This document shows positions 43,294-52,834 of a DNA stretch of 64,000 nt, one piece after another. Under the pieces are notes generated by a model. It was not told the origin of the DNA. It searched no databases and was given only the letters and a program-made list of their open reading frames with translations. This DNA comes from an uncultured Helicobacteraceae bacterium (lineage in GTDB: Bacteria; Campylobacterota; Campylobacteria; Campylobacterales; Helicobacteraceae), in the NCBI GenBank assembly GCA_910578285.1, contig CAJTQL010000001.1:124001-188000 (forward strand). Direction: 5' to 3'. Both the position numbers and the translations under genes were made by a program. Numbering within the stretch: the stretch's first letter is position 1; every line of letters begins with the position of its first letter.

Positions 43294-45300
43294 ATGACAA
43301 CACTGCATGACTTTATCGAATCCTACCACAAAGCCCAGAACCACGAGACGCCCGAGATTGTTACAGACGGACTTAGCGGCTATTGCCACATGCTTTTGCA
43401 TGACCGCTTTCTGCCTTCAAACGAGCTCAAAAGCGCACTTGACGCGCTGCAACAACGTGCCAATGCACCACTCAAAATTGCCATTATCGGGCAATTTTCG
43501 GCAGGCAAATCAACATTTCTCAATGCAATTCTCTCGCGCTCCTTGCTGCCCACAGGAATCACGCCCATCACATCAAAAGTCTGCCATCTTGTCTATGGCA
43601 AAACATTTGGGCTTAGCGTGCATTATGCAGATGGGACAACCACACACCACCCAGTCGAAGACATTTTCAACCTGCGCGACACACCAACAAAAATCATCGA
43701 ATCTTTCACATTGCACGCGCCCGTTGCGCTGCTCAAAGACATCAGTTTCCTCGACACACCGGGATTCAACTCACAACGCGAGAGCGATACACAAACGACA
43801 GAGAATATCTTAAGTAGTGTCGATGGCATTATATGGCTCACACTCATCGACAATGCGGGCAAGCAGAGTGAGCTTGAGATTCTACAAAAATTCCTGCCCA
43901 ACTATGCCAACAAGAGCCTTTGTGTGCTCAACCAAAAAGACCGCCTCGCAAATGCCGAAGACATCGACACCGCTATCGCCTATATCCGCGAGAGATTCTC
44001 AATGTTTTTTGCTGATGTCGTGGCGATTTCTTCTTTACAAGCATTGCGTTCACGTGGGTTTGACAAAGAGCAAGTGTTGCTGCAATCCTTGAGCAATCTC
44101 GGGCGCAAAATTGCGAGCATGAGCGCAAGCGAGTATAGCCCGCAAGCCTTGCAACTCGCCATTGAGCAGCAACAACAAGAAATTGCCGATATGGCGATTG
44201 ACCCCTCGCTCACGCAGTCTCTCTATGCCGAATCAGGCTTTGGACAAATCTTTGACTTCATCGAAAAGCAGATTCGCCCAAGCGCGATTGTCGCCAAAGA
44301 ACACAGCATAAAAACCGAACTTTTGCGCATCATCGCGCTGCTTACACAGCAATACGACTTTCTCATTGCATTGCTCGAGGAGCTGCGCACACTTGTGCTC
44401 GAGCATAGCACACACACCAAAGAGCTGCTCAAAGCACTCAAAAGCAAGCACAAACAAGAGCTGCATGCACTCGCGCTCGAACTCTGCTATCAAATCGAAA
44501 ACATCACCGAGATTCTCTTTAAAAATCTCACTCCCACAAAGCAGCTCCATTTCACAACCAAAGATGGCTTTATCGGCACGCGCGTTGTGCAACACGAGAT
44601 CGATGTGATGGCTTTGAATGATGATAGAATCAATGAGGAGCTTTTTCTTGGCGATTCGCGCAATGTGAAATTTTTCAAAAACTTTGGTATCAAAATTCGC
44701 AAAGCTACAAAACACATTCGCGAAGCACTCGATTCGCTCCAAACCGACTTCGCCACACAAATCACATTGTGGCAAGAACGATGCGAATTTATTCAAAAAA
44801 GCCACCCACTTGTTTCTGATGTGTTGCTTGTCAATCTCAAACATTATGCACTTAAGATTCACCAAGACATCTCAACCCCCTTTTTGCGCACCAGCGGCGA
44901 AATGCAAAATTTTATCACATCAGAACTCGAGAGTTTGCCGCTTCTATTGCGCAGCGCACACATCAAGCTTATTGAGCATGCTATTTTAGCACTCAAAAAA
45001 CGTATTGCTGATTCGGTTGTCTTGCATCTCAATGAGCCCAAAAGTTTTAAGATTTTCAATCCAACATTTGATGCTATCAAAACGATGCTCGAAGAATCTT
45101 TTCAGATTCAAACCAATTTCAGTGCCATTTCGGGCGAAGAAACGCTTGCCGACAAGCTCTATCAAAAAATCTATATCGCCTATCAAGAACTCACAAGCAC
45201 ACAGCTACAACATATCGATTCACGTATTGCGCTCCTCAACGAACGTAAAAATGACCTCGCCGCTTTGCAAGAACAGATTGCTGCGCAAAAATTATTTTAA
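43294..45300 (+). CDS. Dynamin-like GTPase 2 (Cj0412/DLP2-like)
   Basis: The 668-residue protein has the P-loop GQFSAGKST at residues ~66-74, TGITPITS as the G2 region, DTPGFNS near 154 and NQKDRL near 213, then a helical neck and trunk. It starts three bases after the stop of dynamin-like protein 1, so equimolar synthesis is likely, in keeping with the hetero-oligomer known for the Campylobacter pair. No membrane span is obvious; lipid contact would be through an amphipathic paddle. Confidence 0.88.
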   Translation: MTTLHDFIESYHKAQNHETPEIVTDGLSGYCHMLLHDRFLPSNELKSALDALQQRANAPLKIAIIGQFSAGKSTFLNAILSRSLLPTGITPITSKVCHLVYGKTFGLSVHYADGTTTHHPVEDIFNLRDTPTKIIESFTLHAPVALLKDISFLDTPGFNSQRESDTQTTENILSSVDGIIWLTLIDNAGKQSELEILQKFLPNYANKSLCVLNQKDRLANAEDIDTAIAYIRERFSMFFADVVAISSLQALRSRGFDKEQVLLQSLSNLGRKIASMSASEYSPQALQLAIEQQQQEIADMAIDPSLTQSLYAESGFGQIFDFIEKQIRPSAIVAKEHSIKTELLRIIALLTQQYDFLIALLEELRTLVLEHSTHTKELLKALKSKHKQELHALALELCYQIENITEILFKNLTPTKQLHFTTKDGFIGTRVVQHEIDVMALNDDRINEELFLGDSRNVKFFKNFGIKIRKATKHIREALDSLQTDFATQITLWQERCEFIQKSHPLVSDVLLVNLKHYALKIHQDISTPFLRTSGEMQNFITSELESLPLLLRSAHIKLIEHAILALKKRIADSVVLHLNEPKSFKIFNPTFDAIKTMLEESFQIQTNFSAISGEETLADKLYQKIYIAYQELTSTQLQHIDSRIALLNERKNDLAALQEQIAAQKLF

Positions 45301-45322
45301 ACCTCTGTTAACTCTATATCAG

Positions 45323-45328
45323 TACAAT
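45323..45328 (+). promoter_or_regulatory. -10 box of the chemoreceptor gene
   Basis: TACAAT about 35 bases before the chemoreceptor ATG, between the dynamin-like genes and the receptor gene. AGGAG lies just before the start. Confidence 0.4.
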
Positions 45329-45362
45329 GCAACATTCCTAACCGAACATTTCAGGAGCAAAA

Positions 45363-46994
45363 ATGAAAGACATAAAACTATCATACAGATTATATGGAGG
45401 TTTTGGCATTGTTGTGCTTGTCGCCATTATTATGGTTATTATTGGCATTATGCAAGTGATTCGTATCGACAAAAACCTCAACACTATCACAAATGATAAT
45501 GCTGTACAACAAAGATACGCCATTAATTTTCGTGGGAGCGTGCATGACCGCTCTATCGCCATTCGCGATGTGATTCTTGCCACAACTGCGCCCTATCTCA
45601 ACCAACAAATTACTTTGATTAATAAGCTCGAAAAAGACTATCAAGATTCTGCTGCACCACTCGATGCAATCGCTGCATCAACTATGATGCCACAAGCAAA
45701 AACATTATTGCAAGAAATTAAAAAAATCGAAGCAGCGACATTACCTAATATTCAAAAAATTATCGAACTCAAACATGCCGACAAAGAATATGAGGCAAAG
45801 ATTTTTCTTGCCGACACTGTCGCCGAACAATTTGTGCAGTGGCTTGCCGCAATCAATCGATTTATCGATTATCAAGAAGATTCAAATCAATCGTTAACAA
45901 CAGCAACACTTGAAATTAGTGAGTCATTTACACAATTAATGATTATTCTCACCATTGTTATGTTTATTATAAGTGTAACGGTGGCATATTTTACTGTACG
46001 CTATGTGAAAAATGCTCTTGGCGATGAACCTGCAAGAATTAAAAATATCATCAACACCATTGCAAAAGGTAATTTGCGCATTTCGATTACAAATATTACA
46101 AAAGAAAGCGCGCTTGATTCGATTGCTGTGATGCGCAATAAAATCGCCGATATTATCCAAAAAATCAGTCATTCCTCACATGAGATTCTCGAGAAAACAC
46201 AAAATGTCGCCGAAGTTTCTAAGCTTGCTCAAGAAGCAGCAAATCAGCAAGAAAATATGGCAAACAAACTTAGCGAAGAAATCAAACTCATTCAGCAAGA
46301 CACCGAGCAAGTCTATTCGATTGCCCAGCTCACACACACCAACTCGACAGATAGCGCAAAACTAAGTGAGAATGGCAAAGAAACAATCCAAAATGTAGCA
46401 GAGAATATGTCGAGTGTCTCACAAAATGCACAAAGTGCTGTGGAACAGATTCAAATGCTTGAACAACATGTCCAAACCATTGGCAACAGCGCAGGGATTA
46501 TTAAAGAAATCACAGACCAAACCAACCTCCTCGCCCTCAACGCAACGATTGAAGCAGCACGAGCGGGCGAGACAGGCAGAGGATTTGCCGTTGTGGCAGA
46601 CGAGATTCGCAAACTTGCCGAACGCACTGATGTCGCTACGCAAGAAATCAATCGCATCATCGAACTCATTCAAAAAGAGACCAGAACCGCTGTTGCAGGC
46701 ATTGAGAATATCTCAATAGAGATTACACAAAATCTCGACATCACCAACCAAGCAGCAGACATGCTGAACCAAATCTACCAACAAGCAACAGATTCATTGC
46801 AGAATGCAAACCAAGTCGCCATCTATTCTGAAAAACAACAACAACAAATCAAGGCGCTTTCAGAAGATATTAGCGCGATTGCGAACATCGCCCAAACGAC
46901 CTCAACATCAATGAACAGCAATGCAAGGGAAATCAATACATTGCGCACGACAATCAATGTCCTCGAAGAATCGGTTGCGATTTTTCAAATCTAG
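45363..46994 (+). CDS. Methyl-accepting chemotaxis protein with four-helix-bundle sensor
   Basis: The 543-residue receptor has a TM segment at ~13-33, a periplasmic four-helix bundle (4HB_MCP type, about 34-190), a second TM at ~192-212, a HAMP-like segment (LGDEPARIKNIINTIAKGNLRI), and a cytoplasmic signalling hairpin with tip IIKEITDQTNLLALNATIEA followed by RAGETGRGFAVVADEIRKLA. No C-terminal CheR-tethering pentapeptide is visible. The ligand cannot be told from sequence. It appears monocistronic. Confidence 0.93.
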   Translation: MKDIKLSYRLYGGFGIVVLVAIIMVIIGIMQVIRIDKNLNTITNDNAVQQRYAINFRGSVHDRSIAIRDVILATTAPYLNQQITLINKLEKDYQDSAAPLDAIAASTMMPQAKTLLQEIKKIEAATLPNIQKIIELKHADKEYEAKIFLADTVAEQFVQWLAAINRFIDYQEDSNQSLTTATLEISESFTQLMIILTIVMFIISVTVAYFTVRYVKNALGDEPARIKNIINTIAKGNLRISITNITKESALDSIAVMRNKIADIIQKISHSSHEILEKTQNVAEVSKLAQEAANQQENMANKLSEEIKLIQQDTEQVYSIAQLTHTNSTDSAKLSENGKETIQNVAENMSSVSQNAQSAVEQIQMLEQHVQTIGNSAGIIKEITDQTNLLALNATIEAARAGETGRGFAVVADEIRKLAERTDVATQEINRIIELIQKETRTAVAGIENISIEITQNLDITNQAADMLNQIYQQATDSLQNANQVAIYSEKQQQQIKALSEDISAIANIAQTTSTSMNSNAREINTLRTTINVLEESVAIFQI

Positions 46995-47106
46995 GCACGG
47001 CAACCACCGCTTCTGCGGCGCGAAACATCACAAATTTCAAAGCCATAAATAAGCCTTGATGTGTGTTATGAAATTACATCTTATTTAGAGGTTAGAGAGG
47101 CGCGAT

Positions 47107-48375
47107 ATGGGAAATCTCGAATTTTATCTCGCTGGAATTGGCGTTGTTTTGGCAATTAGTATCTATGCAAGCAAGCTGTCTGTCAAGTTTGGCGTGCCAT
47201 TGTTGCTTGTTTTTTTGGGCATTGGCATGCTTCTTGGAAGCGATGGAATCTTGGGCATTGAATTTGACAACCCTGCACTTGCCCAATCCATTGGGACTAT
47301 CGCGCTCCTATTTATTCTCTATGATGGTGGGCTTTCGACCGTCTATAAAGACATTCGCCCCGTGCTCACAGACGGAATCCTGCTCGCCACCTTTGGTGTG
47401 TTGATTACCGCCATTGCAGTTGCATGCTGTGTGTATCTGTTGTTTGATACAACATTTCTCGAAGCACTCTTGCTTGGCTCGATTGTATCCTCGACAGACG
47501 CAGCAGCCGTTTTTGCCATTTTGCGCGCAAAAGATTTAGCTCTCAAAAATAACATTGGGCACTTGCTCGAGCTAGAAAGCGGGAGCAACGACCCAATGGC
47601 AATCTTCCTCACACTGACGGTCTTGCAGCTCATTTCACTTGCAACAGCTGATAATCTATCGTATGCGGAGCTTATCTGGCGATTCGTCTTGCAATTCTTG
47701 CTAGGAGGCGTGTTGGGCTATCTCTTTGGAATCGCGTTCCCACAAGTGTGCAAGCGACTTCGCATTGGGCAACCGGGGCTCTATTCGCTCTTTAGTGTCG
47801 CATGGCTCTTATTTATCTTTGGCATCACCTCTAAAGCAGGTGGCAACGGCTTTTTGTGCATCTATCTTGCAGGAATCCTAACAAACCGCGAGCATTTCCC
47901 CTATAAACAAAATATTGTGTCCTTCCATGACGCGATTGCTTGGATGATGCAAATCATCGTCTTCCTCACACTCGGGCTCTTGGTGTTTCCTTCGCAGTTG
48001 TTAAGCGTTGCTATTCCAGCATTGATTCTCGCGTGCTTTTTGATGTTTGTTGCGCGTCCTTTGAGTGTGTTTGCCACACTCGCAAAAAGCCGCTATAACA
48101 CGCAAGAAAAAATGTTTATCTCATGGGTTGGATTACGTGGTGCTGTGCCGATTGTACTCGCAACCTATCCTTACCTTGAGGGCTTATCATCATCAAACCA
48201 CATCTTCAATATGGTCTTCTTCATGGTGCTTGTTTCTGTGTTTGTGCAGGGAATCTCGCTCCCCTATGCAGCAAGCAAGCTTCAGATTATCGATGAAGAC
48301 AAGGTTCAAGGAGACAGCAACAACCCCCTTCTCCCCTACAAGAGCAAAGGAGACGATACCAACAGCACGAGCTAG
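47107..48375 (+). CDS. CPA1-family cation/proton antiporter (NhaP/CvrA-like)
   Basis: The 422-residue protein has about 12 hydrophobic segments. CPA1 features include FGVPLLLVFLGIGMLLG, LLFILYDGGLST, the ion-site region GSIVSSTDAAAVFAIL and ELESGSNDPMAIFLT. NhaP2/CvrA proteins exchange Na+ or K+ for H+ and usually carry C-terminal TrkA-C and CorC domains; these are missing, so it is the membrane domain alone with a short tail. GAGAGG lies six bases before the ATG. Its 3' end overlaps the convergent outer-membrane gene by four bases. Confidence 0.85.
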   Translation: MGNLEFYLAGIGVVLAISIYASKLSVKFGVPLLLVFLGIGMLLGSDGILGIEFDNPALAQSIGTIALLFILYDGGLSTVYKDIRPVLTDGILLATFGVLITAIAVACCVYLLFDTTFLEALLLGSIVSSTDAAAVFAILRAKDLALKNNIGHLLELESGSNDPMAIFLTLTVLQLISLATADNLSYAELIWRFVLQFLLGGVLGYLFGIAFPQVCKRLRIGQPGLYSLFSVAWLLFIFGITSKAGGNGFLCIYLAGILTNREHFPYKQNIVSFHDAIAWMMQIIVFLTLGLLVFPSQLLSVAIPALILACFLMFVARPLSVFATLAKSRYNTQEKMFISWVGLRGAVPIVLATYPYLEGLSSSNHIFNMVFFMVLVSVFVQGISLPYAASKLQIIDEDKVQGDSNNPLLPYKSKGDDTNSTS

Positions 48376-48890
48376 AAATGCAAACCAATGAAGAGTTGAG
48401 CTGAATTGATTTTTTGTTTCGTAGTCGTATTTTTGATTTCTGGCTTTTGCTGCTCGTATTGCACGCCAATAGAGAGCGGAATAAGCGTGGGCTTCACTTT
48501 AAACCCCACAGAATAACTAAAAGTGTCCTTATAAACTTTATCAAATTGCGAATAATTTGCGCCTACATAAGGCGTGATGCGCAAAATACCAATATCAAGA
48601 TTTGTTCCCAATGCGGCACCATATTGCGCATTTTTGAGACGCTTCACATCGGATATGCTTTGTTCGTATGTTTGATTACGATTGAACAAAAGCCCATAGC
48701 GCACTTGTGGAGCGATAAGAACATTGCCCATACCAAGCCAAACGCGCGCATAGCCACCTGCACTATAATCTTGCAATCCGCCATTCAAACGCCCCACTAT
48801 CGCCCCAATTTCGGGCGAGACTTCAAGCCCACCAAGCTCAAGCGCAAAACTAGACGCAAACAAAGCGCCTGCTAAAATGATCTTTTTCAC
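48372..48890 (-). CDS. Small outer-membrane beta-barrel protein
   Basis: The 172-residue protein has a signal peptide (MKKIILAGALFASSFA), alternating strands with aromatic girdle residues (YARVWLGMGNVLIAPQVRYG, YGAALGTNLDIGILRITPYVG, YSVGFKVKPTLIPLSIGVQYE) and ends in Phe (LFIGLHF), the BAM recognition end. Eight strands are plausible. I cannot tie it to a named Helicobacter Hop/Hor family. It may be an adhesin-like or structural porin. Confidence 0.75.
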   Translation of the reverse strand: MKKIILAGALFASSFALELGGLEVSPEIGAIVGRLNGGLQDYSAGGYARVWLGMGNVLIAPQVRYGLLFNRNQTYEQSISDVKRLKNAQYGAALGTNLDIGILRITPYVGANYSQFDKVYKDTFSYSVGFKVKPTLIPLSIGVQYEQQKPEIKNTTTKQKINSAQLFIGLHF

Positions 48891-48899
48891 TATTCTCCT

Positions 48900-49580
48900 T
48901 TACGCGATGCCAATGAGACGTCGCAAATGTTCTGTGTTCGCATAAAATTCAAAAGTTTCACTCTGTTCCCGCGCATATATCAAACCAAGCAAATGTTCCT
49001 TGACAATATGTTTGCCAAATTCGCTAGCAATTTGTAATGTTTTGGACGTAGAAACAAAACCAATGCCAAGCTGCTCACAGAGTTCTGAAATATATCCACA
49101 AATAGCAAACGATTGCCTAACCATAAAATAACTCTCGATTTCATGTCTCTGCACCCCGAGGATTCGTGCATCAAAGAGCCAATCTTTGTCGCACAAATCA
49201 AGACCAAGCTCATGTGCTGTTTTATAAAATACGAGCGTCATCTTGCTTGTCATGAGTGTCAAAATCTTCTGTGTGCGGTTACGGTCATCATAATGTCGAA
49301 ATAAAAGTGAAATCTCATCACTAAAGCTGTATGCAAAAGGAATCTCGCGAAAATAGTCTTGCACAAACGAATCTGTGCAAAAATGGTGGAACGTCGCTTT
49401 CATAACTTCAAAAAATAATTCTCGATTCTTACGAAAAGCACGTGTCATGCCCTTGCCATCAAAGCGAATAATATAATAGGAACCAATCTTGAGCCGAAGA
49501 TTGAATATTTTTTCATTTGACTTAAAGAAATTATAATGATACTGCGCCCTGTGAATACTATATTGATGTTGCAATTCCAT
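48900..49580 (-). CDS. Thg1-like 3'-5' polymerase (tRNA-His guanylyltransferase superfamily)
   Basis: The 226-residue protein has the Thg1 palm motifs YYIIRFDGKGMTRAF (residues ~35-49, metal-binding Asp and the conserved GKG) and AYSFSDEISLLF near 93-104. A helical C-terminal part includes DARILGVQRHEIESYF. Bacterial Thg1-like proteins add nucleotides in the 3'-5' direction to repair 5'-truncated tRNAs rather than making G-1 of tRNA-His. Such genes are rare in this group. The start lacks a standard ribosome-binding site. Confidence 0.8.
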   Translation of the reverse strand: MELQHQYSIHRAQYHYNFFKSNEKIFNLRLKIGSYYIIRFDGKGMTRAFRKNRELFFEVMKATFHHFCTDSFVQDYFREIPFAYSFSDEISLLFRHYDDRNRTQKILTLMTSKMTLVFYKTAHELGLDLCDKDWLFDARILGVQRHEIESYFMVRQSFAICGYISELCEQLGIGFVSTSKTLQIASEFGKHIVKEHLLGLIYAREQSETFEFYANTEHLRRLIGIA

Positions 49581-49606
49581 TCATAATCCCATTACAAAAT
49601 CAAAGT

Positions 49607-51418
49607 CTATTCTCGCCGTAATTTTGGATAGGTTTTTAGTAGTAATTCTTCTTTGTCGCTTTCAATCCACCAACTCCAAAATCCTGTGCCATATAATGGC
49701 GTGATTTTGGGGTGCGCAAAACGATTCCAATAGGCAATACGAAATGAACGATTATGGTATTGTGGAATCACATAATATTCCCATAACAGCACTCTATCAA
49801 GCGCTCGCGTATAATCAACCATATCTTCACGTGTGGGTGCATGGATAATTTTTTCAATCAACGCATCGATTGTCGGATTTTCTATACCAGCATAATTGCG
49901 ACTTCCTTGTTCATTTGCAGCACTTGAGCTAAAAAAATAGCGCTGCTCATTGCCGGGCGAAAGTGATTGTGGCACAACGCCGACAATCATATCATAATCA
50001 AAACTGCGCACACGATTGATATATTGCGTCATATCAAGCGTACGGATATTCATTTCAATGCCCAAAATACCTAGATTACGCTTAAACGGAACTGCCACGC
50101 GCTCCATTGCGGGCGAAACAAGCAACAATTCGAACACAAAAGGTTTGCCATTTTTTTGTAGTTTGCCACCTTTATAGCTCCAACCTGCTTCTTGTAAGAG
50201 CCGCTGCGCTTCTTTAAACAGCGAACGGACATTGCCGCTTGCATTGTGTTCGGGCAAGACAAAAGGTTGGGTAAAGAGTTCATGTGGCAATTGTGAGCGA
50301 AAAGGCTCAAGAATCTCTCGCTCTTTTTCAAGTGGCACAGAAAAAGATGCGAGCGGGGAATTATCAAAATAGCTTTTTGTACGTGTATATTGTGAAAAGA
50401 AAAGATTTTTATTGCTCCATTCAAAATTGAACGCATAATTTAAGGCTTCACGCACGCGCCTATCAGCGAAAAATTCACGACGCGTATTAAAAAAAAATCC
50501 TTGCATTCCGCTTGGCAACGAATGGGCGAGCTCTTCTTTAATGATTGCACCTTTTTCAAGTGCACTACTTGCATAGCCTAACGCCCAATTTTTTGCACTA
50601 CTCTCTTGACGATAATCATATGCTCCTGCCTTGAAAGCCTCTAAAGCAACATTATCATCTTTATAATATTCATATATGATTTTTTTAAAATTAAATTGTC
50701 CAATGCGCGTGGGGTGATTGCGTGCCCAATAGTTTTCAACGAGTTCATATTCTATCTTTTTGCCTGAATCAACCGCAACAATTTTATAGGGACCTCCGCC
50801 GAGTGGAATCTCTAGTGGATTTTCTCCAAATGAGCGATTTTCATAAAATTTTTTAGGGAAAATCTGCATTTGTCCTAAGATGAGCGGGAGCTCTTTATTT
50901 TGATTATTTTTAAAGTTAAAGCGCACAGTCCATTTATCAACTACAACCACATCTTCGACATCTTGATAATAACGCGTAATTAAAGGATTTTGTGAATCCA
51001 TCAATGTCTGAAAGCTGAATGCAACATCGAATGCACTCACTTCACTGCCATCATGGAAAGTCGCGGCTTTATTCAAATGAAAAATGACAAAATAGTTATC
51101 AACATCACGTTGAATCCGCTCCGCCAATAAACCATATTCACTAAAAGGTTCATCTTCGCTGCGCACCGTCAAAGTATCGTAGAATAACTCGAGTCCTGCC
51201 GCGCTGACTCCTTTTGCTGCGATAGGATTCAATGTATCATAACTGCCAATTTCATAGAGTTTAATGCTGCCTTGTTTTGGGGCATTTGGATTCACATAGT
51301 CAAAATGTTTTAAGTTTTTATATTTGATTTCTCCTGTAAAGGAGAACCCTGTATCGCTAAAGGTTTCTGCGATAGCAGACGCAAATAGTAATAGACACAA
51401 TCCCAATATCCTAACCAT
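49607..51418 (-). CDS. Periplasmic peptide-binding protein, YejA-like (SBP family 5)
   Basis: The 603-residue protein has a signal peptide (ILGLCLLLFASAIAE) and SBP_bac_5 features: YDTLNPIAAKGVSAAGLELFYDTL, FHDGSEVSAFDVAFSFQTLMD, GGGPYKIV, RRVREALNYAFNFEW and YGTGFWSWWI. The last pattern and the N-terminal KNLKHFDYVNPNAPKQG are typical of YejA, which feeds oligopeptides and microcin C to the YejBEF ABC importer. No permease or ATPase genes follow in the window; the next upstream gene is xseA, overlapping by eight bases. Confidence 0.88.
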   Translation of the reverse strand: MVRILGLCLLLFASAIAETFSDTGFSFTGEIKYKNLKHFDYVNPNAPKQGSIKLYEIGSYDTLNPIAAKGVSAAGLELFYDTLTVRSEDEPFSEYGLLAERIQRDVDNYFVIFHLNKAATFHDGSEVSAFDVAFSFQTLMDSQNPLITRYYQDVEDVVVVDKWTVRFNFKNNQNKELPLILGQMQIFPKKFYENRSFGENPLEIPLGGGPYKIVAVDSGKKIEYELVENYWARNHPTRIGQFNFKKIIYEYYKDDNVALEAFKAGAYDYRQESSAKNWALGYASSALEKGAIIKEELAHSLPSGMQGFFFNTRREFFADRRVREALNYAFNFEWSNKNLFFSQYTRTKSYFDNSPLASFSVPLEKEREILEPFRSQLPHELFTQPFVLPEHNASGNVRSLFKEAQRLLQEAGWSYKGGKLQKNGKPFVFELLLVSPAMERVAVPFKRNLGILGIEMNIRTLDMTQYINRVRSFDYDMIVGVVPQSLSPGNEQRYFFSSSAANEQGSRNYAGIENPTIDALIEKIIHAPTREDMVDYTRALDRVLLWEYYVIPQYHNRSFRIAYWNRFAHPKITPLYGTGFWSWWIESDKEELLLKTYPKLRRE

Positions 51419-52829
51419 ACGATTCTCCTTTGCGCTGTTTGCGCAACATTTTCACAACCGCTTGATATGAGTCATCACTAATAATAAATGTTTCATTTTC
51501 AGCAATTTCGCTCAATTTTGCCAAAGAGCCTTTGTGCCATAGCTGCACCCAACCTTTCTGGCGAGCAGAACTACCATTATACCATTCTAAGGCAATTTGC
51601 AAATTATGCAGCCGTTTCTTTTGTAGCTGTAAAATTTGTGCAAGAACAAGCACAAGTTGGGACGAACAAGCATGGATTTGTTGCTGTTTTGGGTGAATCG
51701 GTATTTTATACGCATGCAAGCGCGATATATGCGCTGCAAGAATGCGTTGTTGAGAAACAAGAAAATGCTCAAGCCCTCTTTGTATCGATTGTTGCAAAAA
51801 TCTGCATTGCTGCAATCGCGCATGCAGGCGCGCTTGTAAGGCTACATCGAGCTGTTTACGCAAAAGCGCAAGCTGTTCGTTTTGAAACGCAAAATGCCTG
51901 CCAAAAACAGACAGCTGATGACGTAATGTTTGGAGCATATGCTGCGCTTGCATCGATTTGCGAGCCAATCTCTGCGTGAGGTTGTCATGCAGCGAATCAA
52001 GACGCAAAAGCCATTCTTGCTCATCAGGCAGCAAAAGCTCCATAGCAGCCGAAGGAGTGGGTGCACGCAAATCCGAAACAAAGTCGGACAAAGGGCAATC
52101 GACCTCATGCCCAATAGCAGAGACAACAGGTGTCGCCATTGCAAAAATGGCTTCCGCGACAATGCGCTCATTGAATGCCCACAGATCCTCCACGCTCCCA
52201 CCACCACGAGCGAGCACGACAATGTCGCACCCAAGCTTGTCAGCAAAGGCAAGGTTCGCAGCGATATTTTCAGCTGCACCCTCGCCCTGCACGAGTGTCG
52301 GAACAAGCACTAAACGCACCAATCTCCAACGTTTTTGCGCCACCTTTTGCATGTCATGCACGACAGCTCCTTGCGCCGATGTGAGCAATGCAATAGAACG
52401 AGGGAATGTAGGGAGTTTACGTTTACGCTCAAAATAACCTTTTTTGCGCAATTCTTCTTTGAGAATCTCAAGCTGACGATTGCGTTCGCCAACACTTTCG
52501 TGCAACGCTATAGACTGCACCTGCATTTGAAACTCGCCACGTGCCTCATATAAGCTAATCTTGCCATGCACCACAAGCACAATACCTTTGATGATAGAGA
52601 TTGTGCTTTTTGAGACCGCGCTACGATACATCACACACCGAATCTCGGCATTTGCGTCTTTGAGCGTGAAATAGGCATGTCCGCTGCTAGCATAGGTAAT
52701 GCTCCCTACTTCGCCAAAAACGGCGATAGCCTCAAAATGCCCCTCAAGCAGCGATTTAGAAGCTTTGAGAATCTCGCCAATACTACGTGGCTGCTGCATG
52801 AGCGCGGGAGTGTTGTGCAAACGCAACAT
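51411..52829 (-). CDS. xseA: Exodeoxyribonuclease VII large subunit
   Basis: XseA with XseB degrades single-stranded DNA to oligonucleotides in repair. An N-terminal OB domain (FGEVGSITYASSGHAYFTLKD) precedes the catalytic domain with LPTFPRSIALLTSAQGAVVHD, VLARGGGSVEDLWAFNE and ATPVVSAIGHEVDCPLSDFVSDLRAPTPSAA. A long coiled-coil C-terminal region follows. The 472-residue length is normal. The ATG is 5 bases after the pycB stop, and the 3' end overlaps the YejA-like gene. Confidence 0.95.
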   Translation of the reverse strand: MLRLHNTPALMQQPRSIGEILKASKSLLEGHFEAIAVFGEVGSITYASSGHAYFTLKDANAEIRCVMYRSAVSKSTISIIKGIVLVVHGKISLYEARGEFQMQVQSIALHESVGERNRQLEILKEELRKKGYFERKRKLPTFPRSIALLTSAQGAVVHDMQKVAQKRWRLVRLVLVPTLVQGEGAAENIAANLAFADKLGCDIVVLARGGGSVEDLWAFNERIVAEAIFAMATPVVSAIGHEVDCPLSDFVSDLRAPTPSAAMELLLPDEQEWLLRLDSLHDNLTQRLARKSMQAQHMLQTLRHQLSVFGRHFAFQNEQLALLRKQLDVALQARLHARLQQCRFLQQSIQRGLEHFLVSQQRILAAHISRLHAYKIPIHPKQQQIHACSSQLVLVLAQILQLQKKRLHNLQIALEWYNGSSARQKGWVQLWHKGSLAKLSEIAENETFIISDDSYQAVVKMLRKQRKGESYG

Positions 52830-52834
52830 CGCAC

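Noticed and set aside
43307..43813. 168-codon frame inside dynamin-like gene 2 and similar long shadows in the dynamin genes
   Set aside because: Out-of-frame shadows caused by codon bias; the GTPase motifs lie in the main frame.
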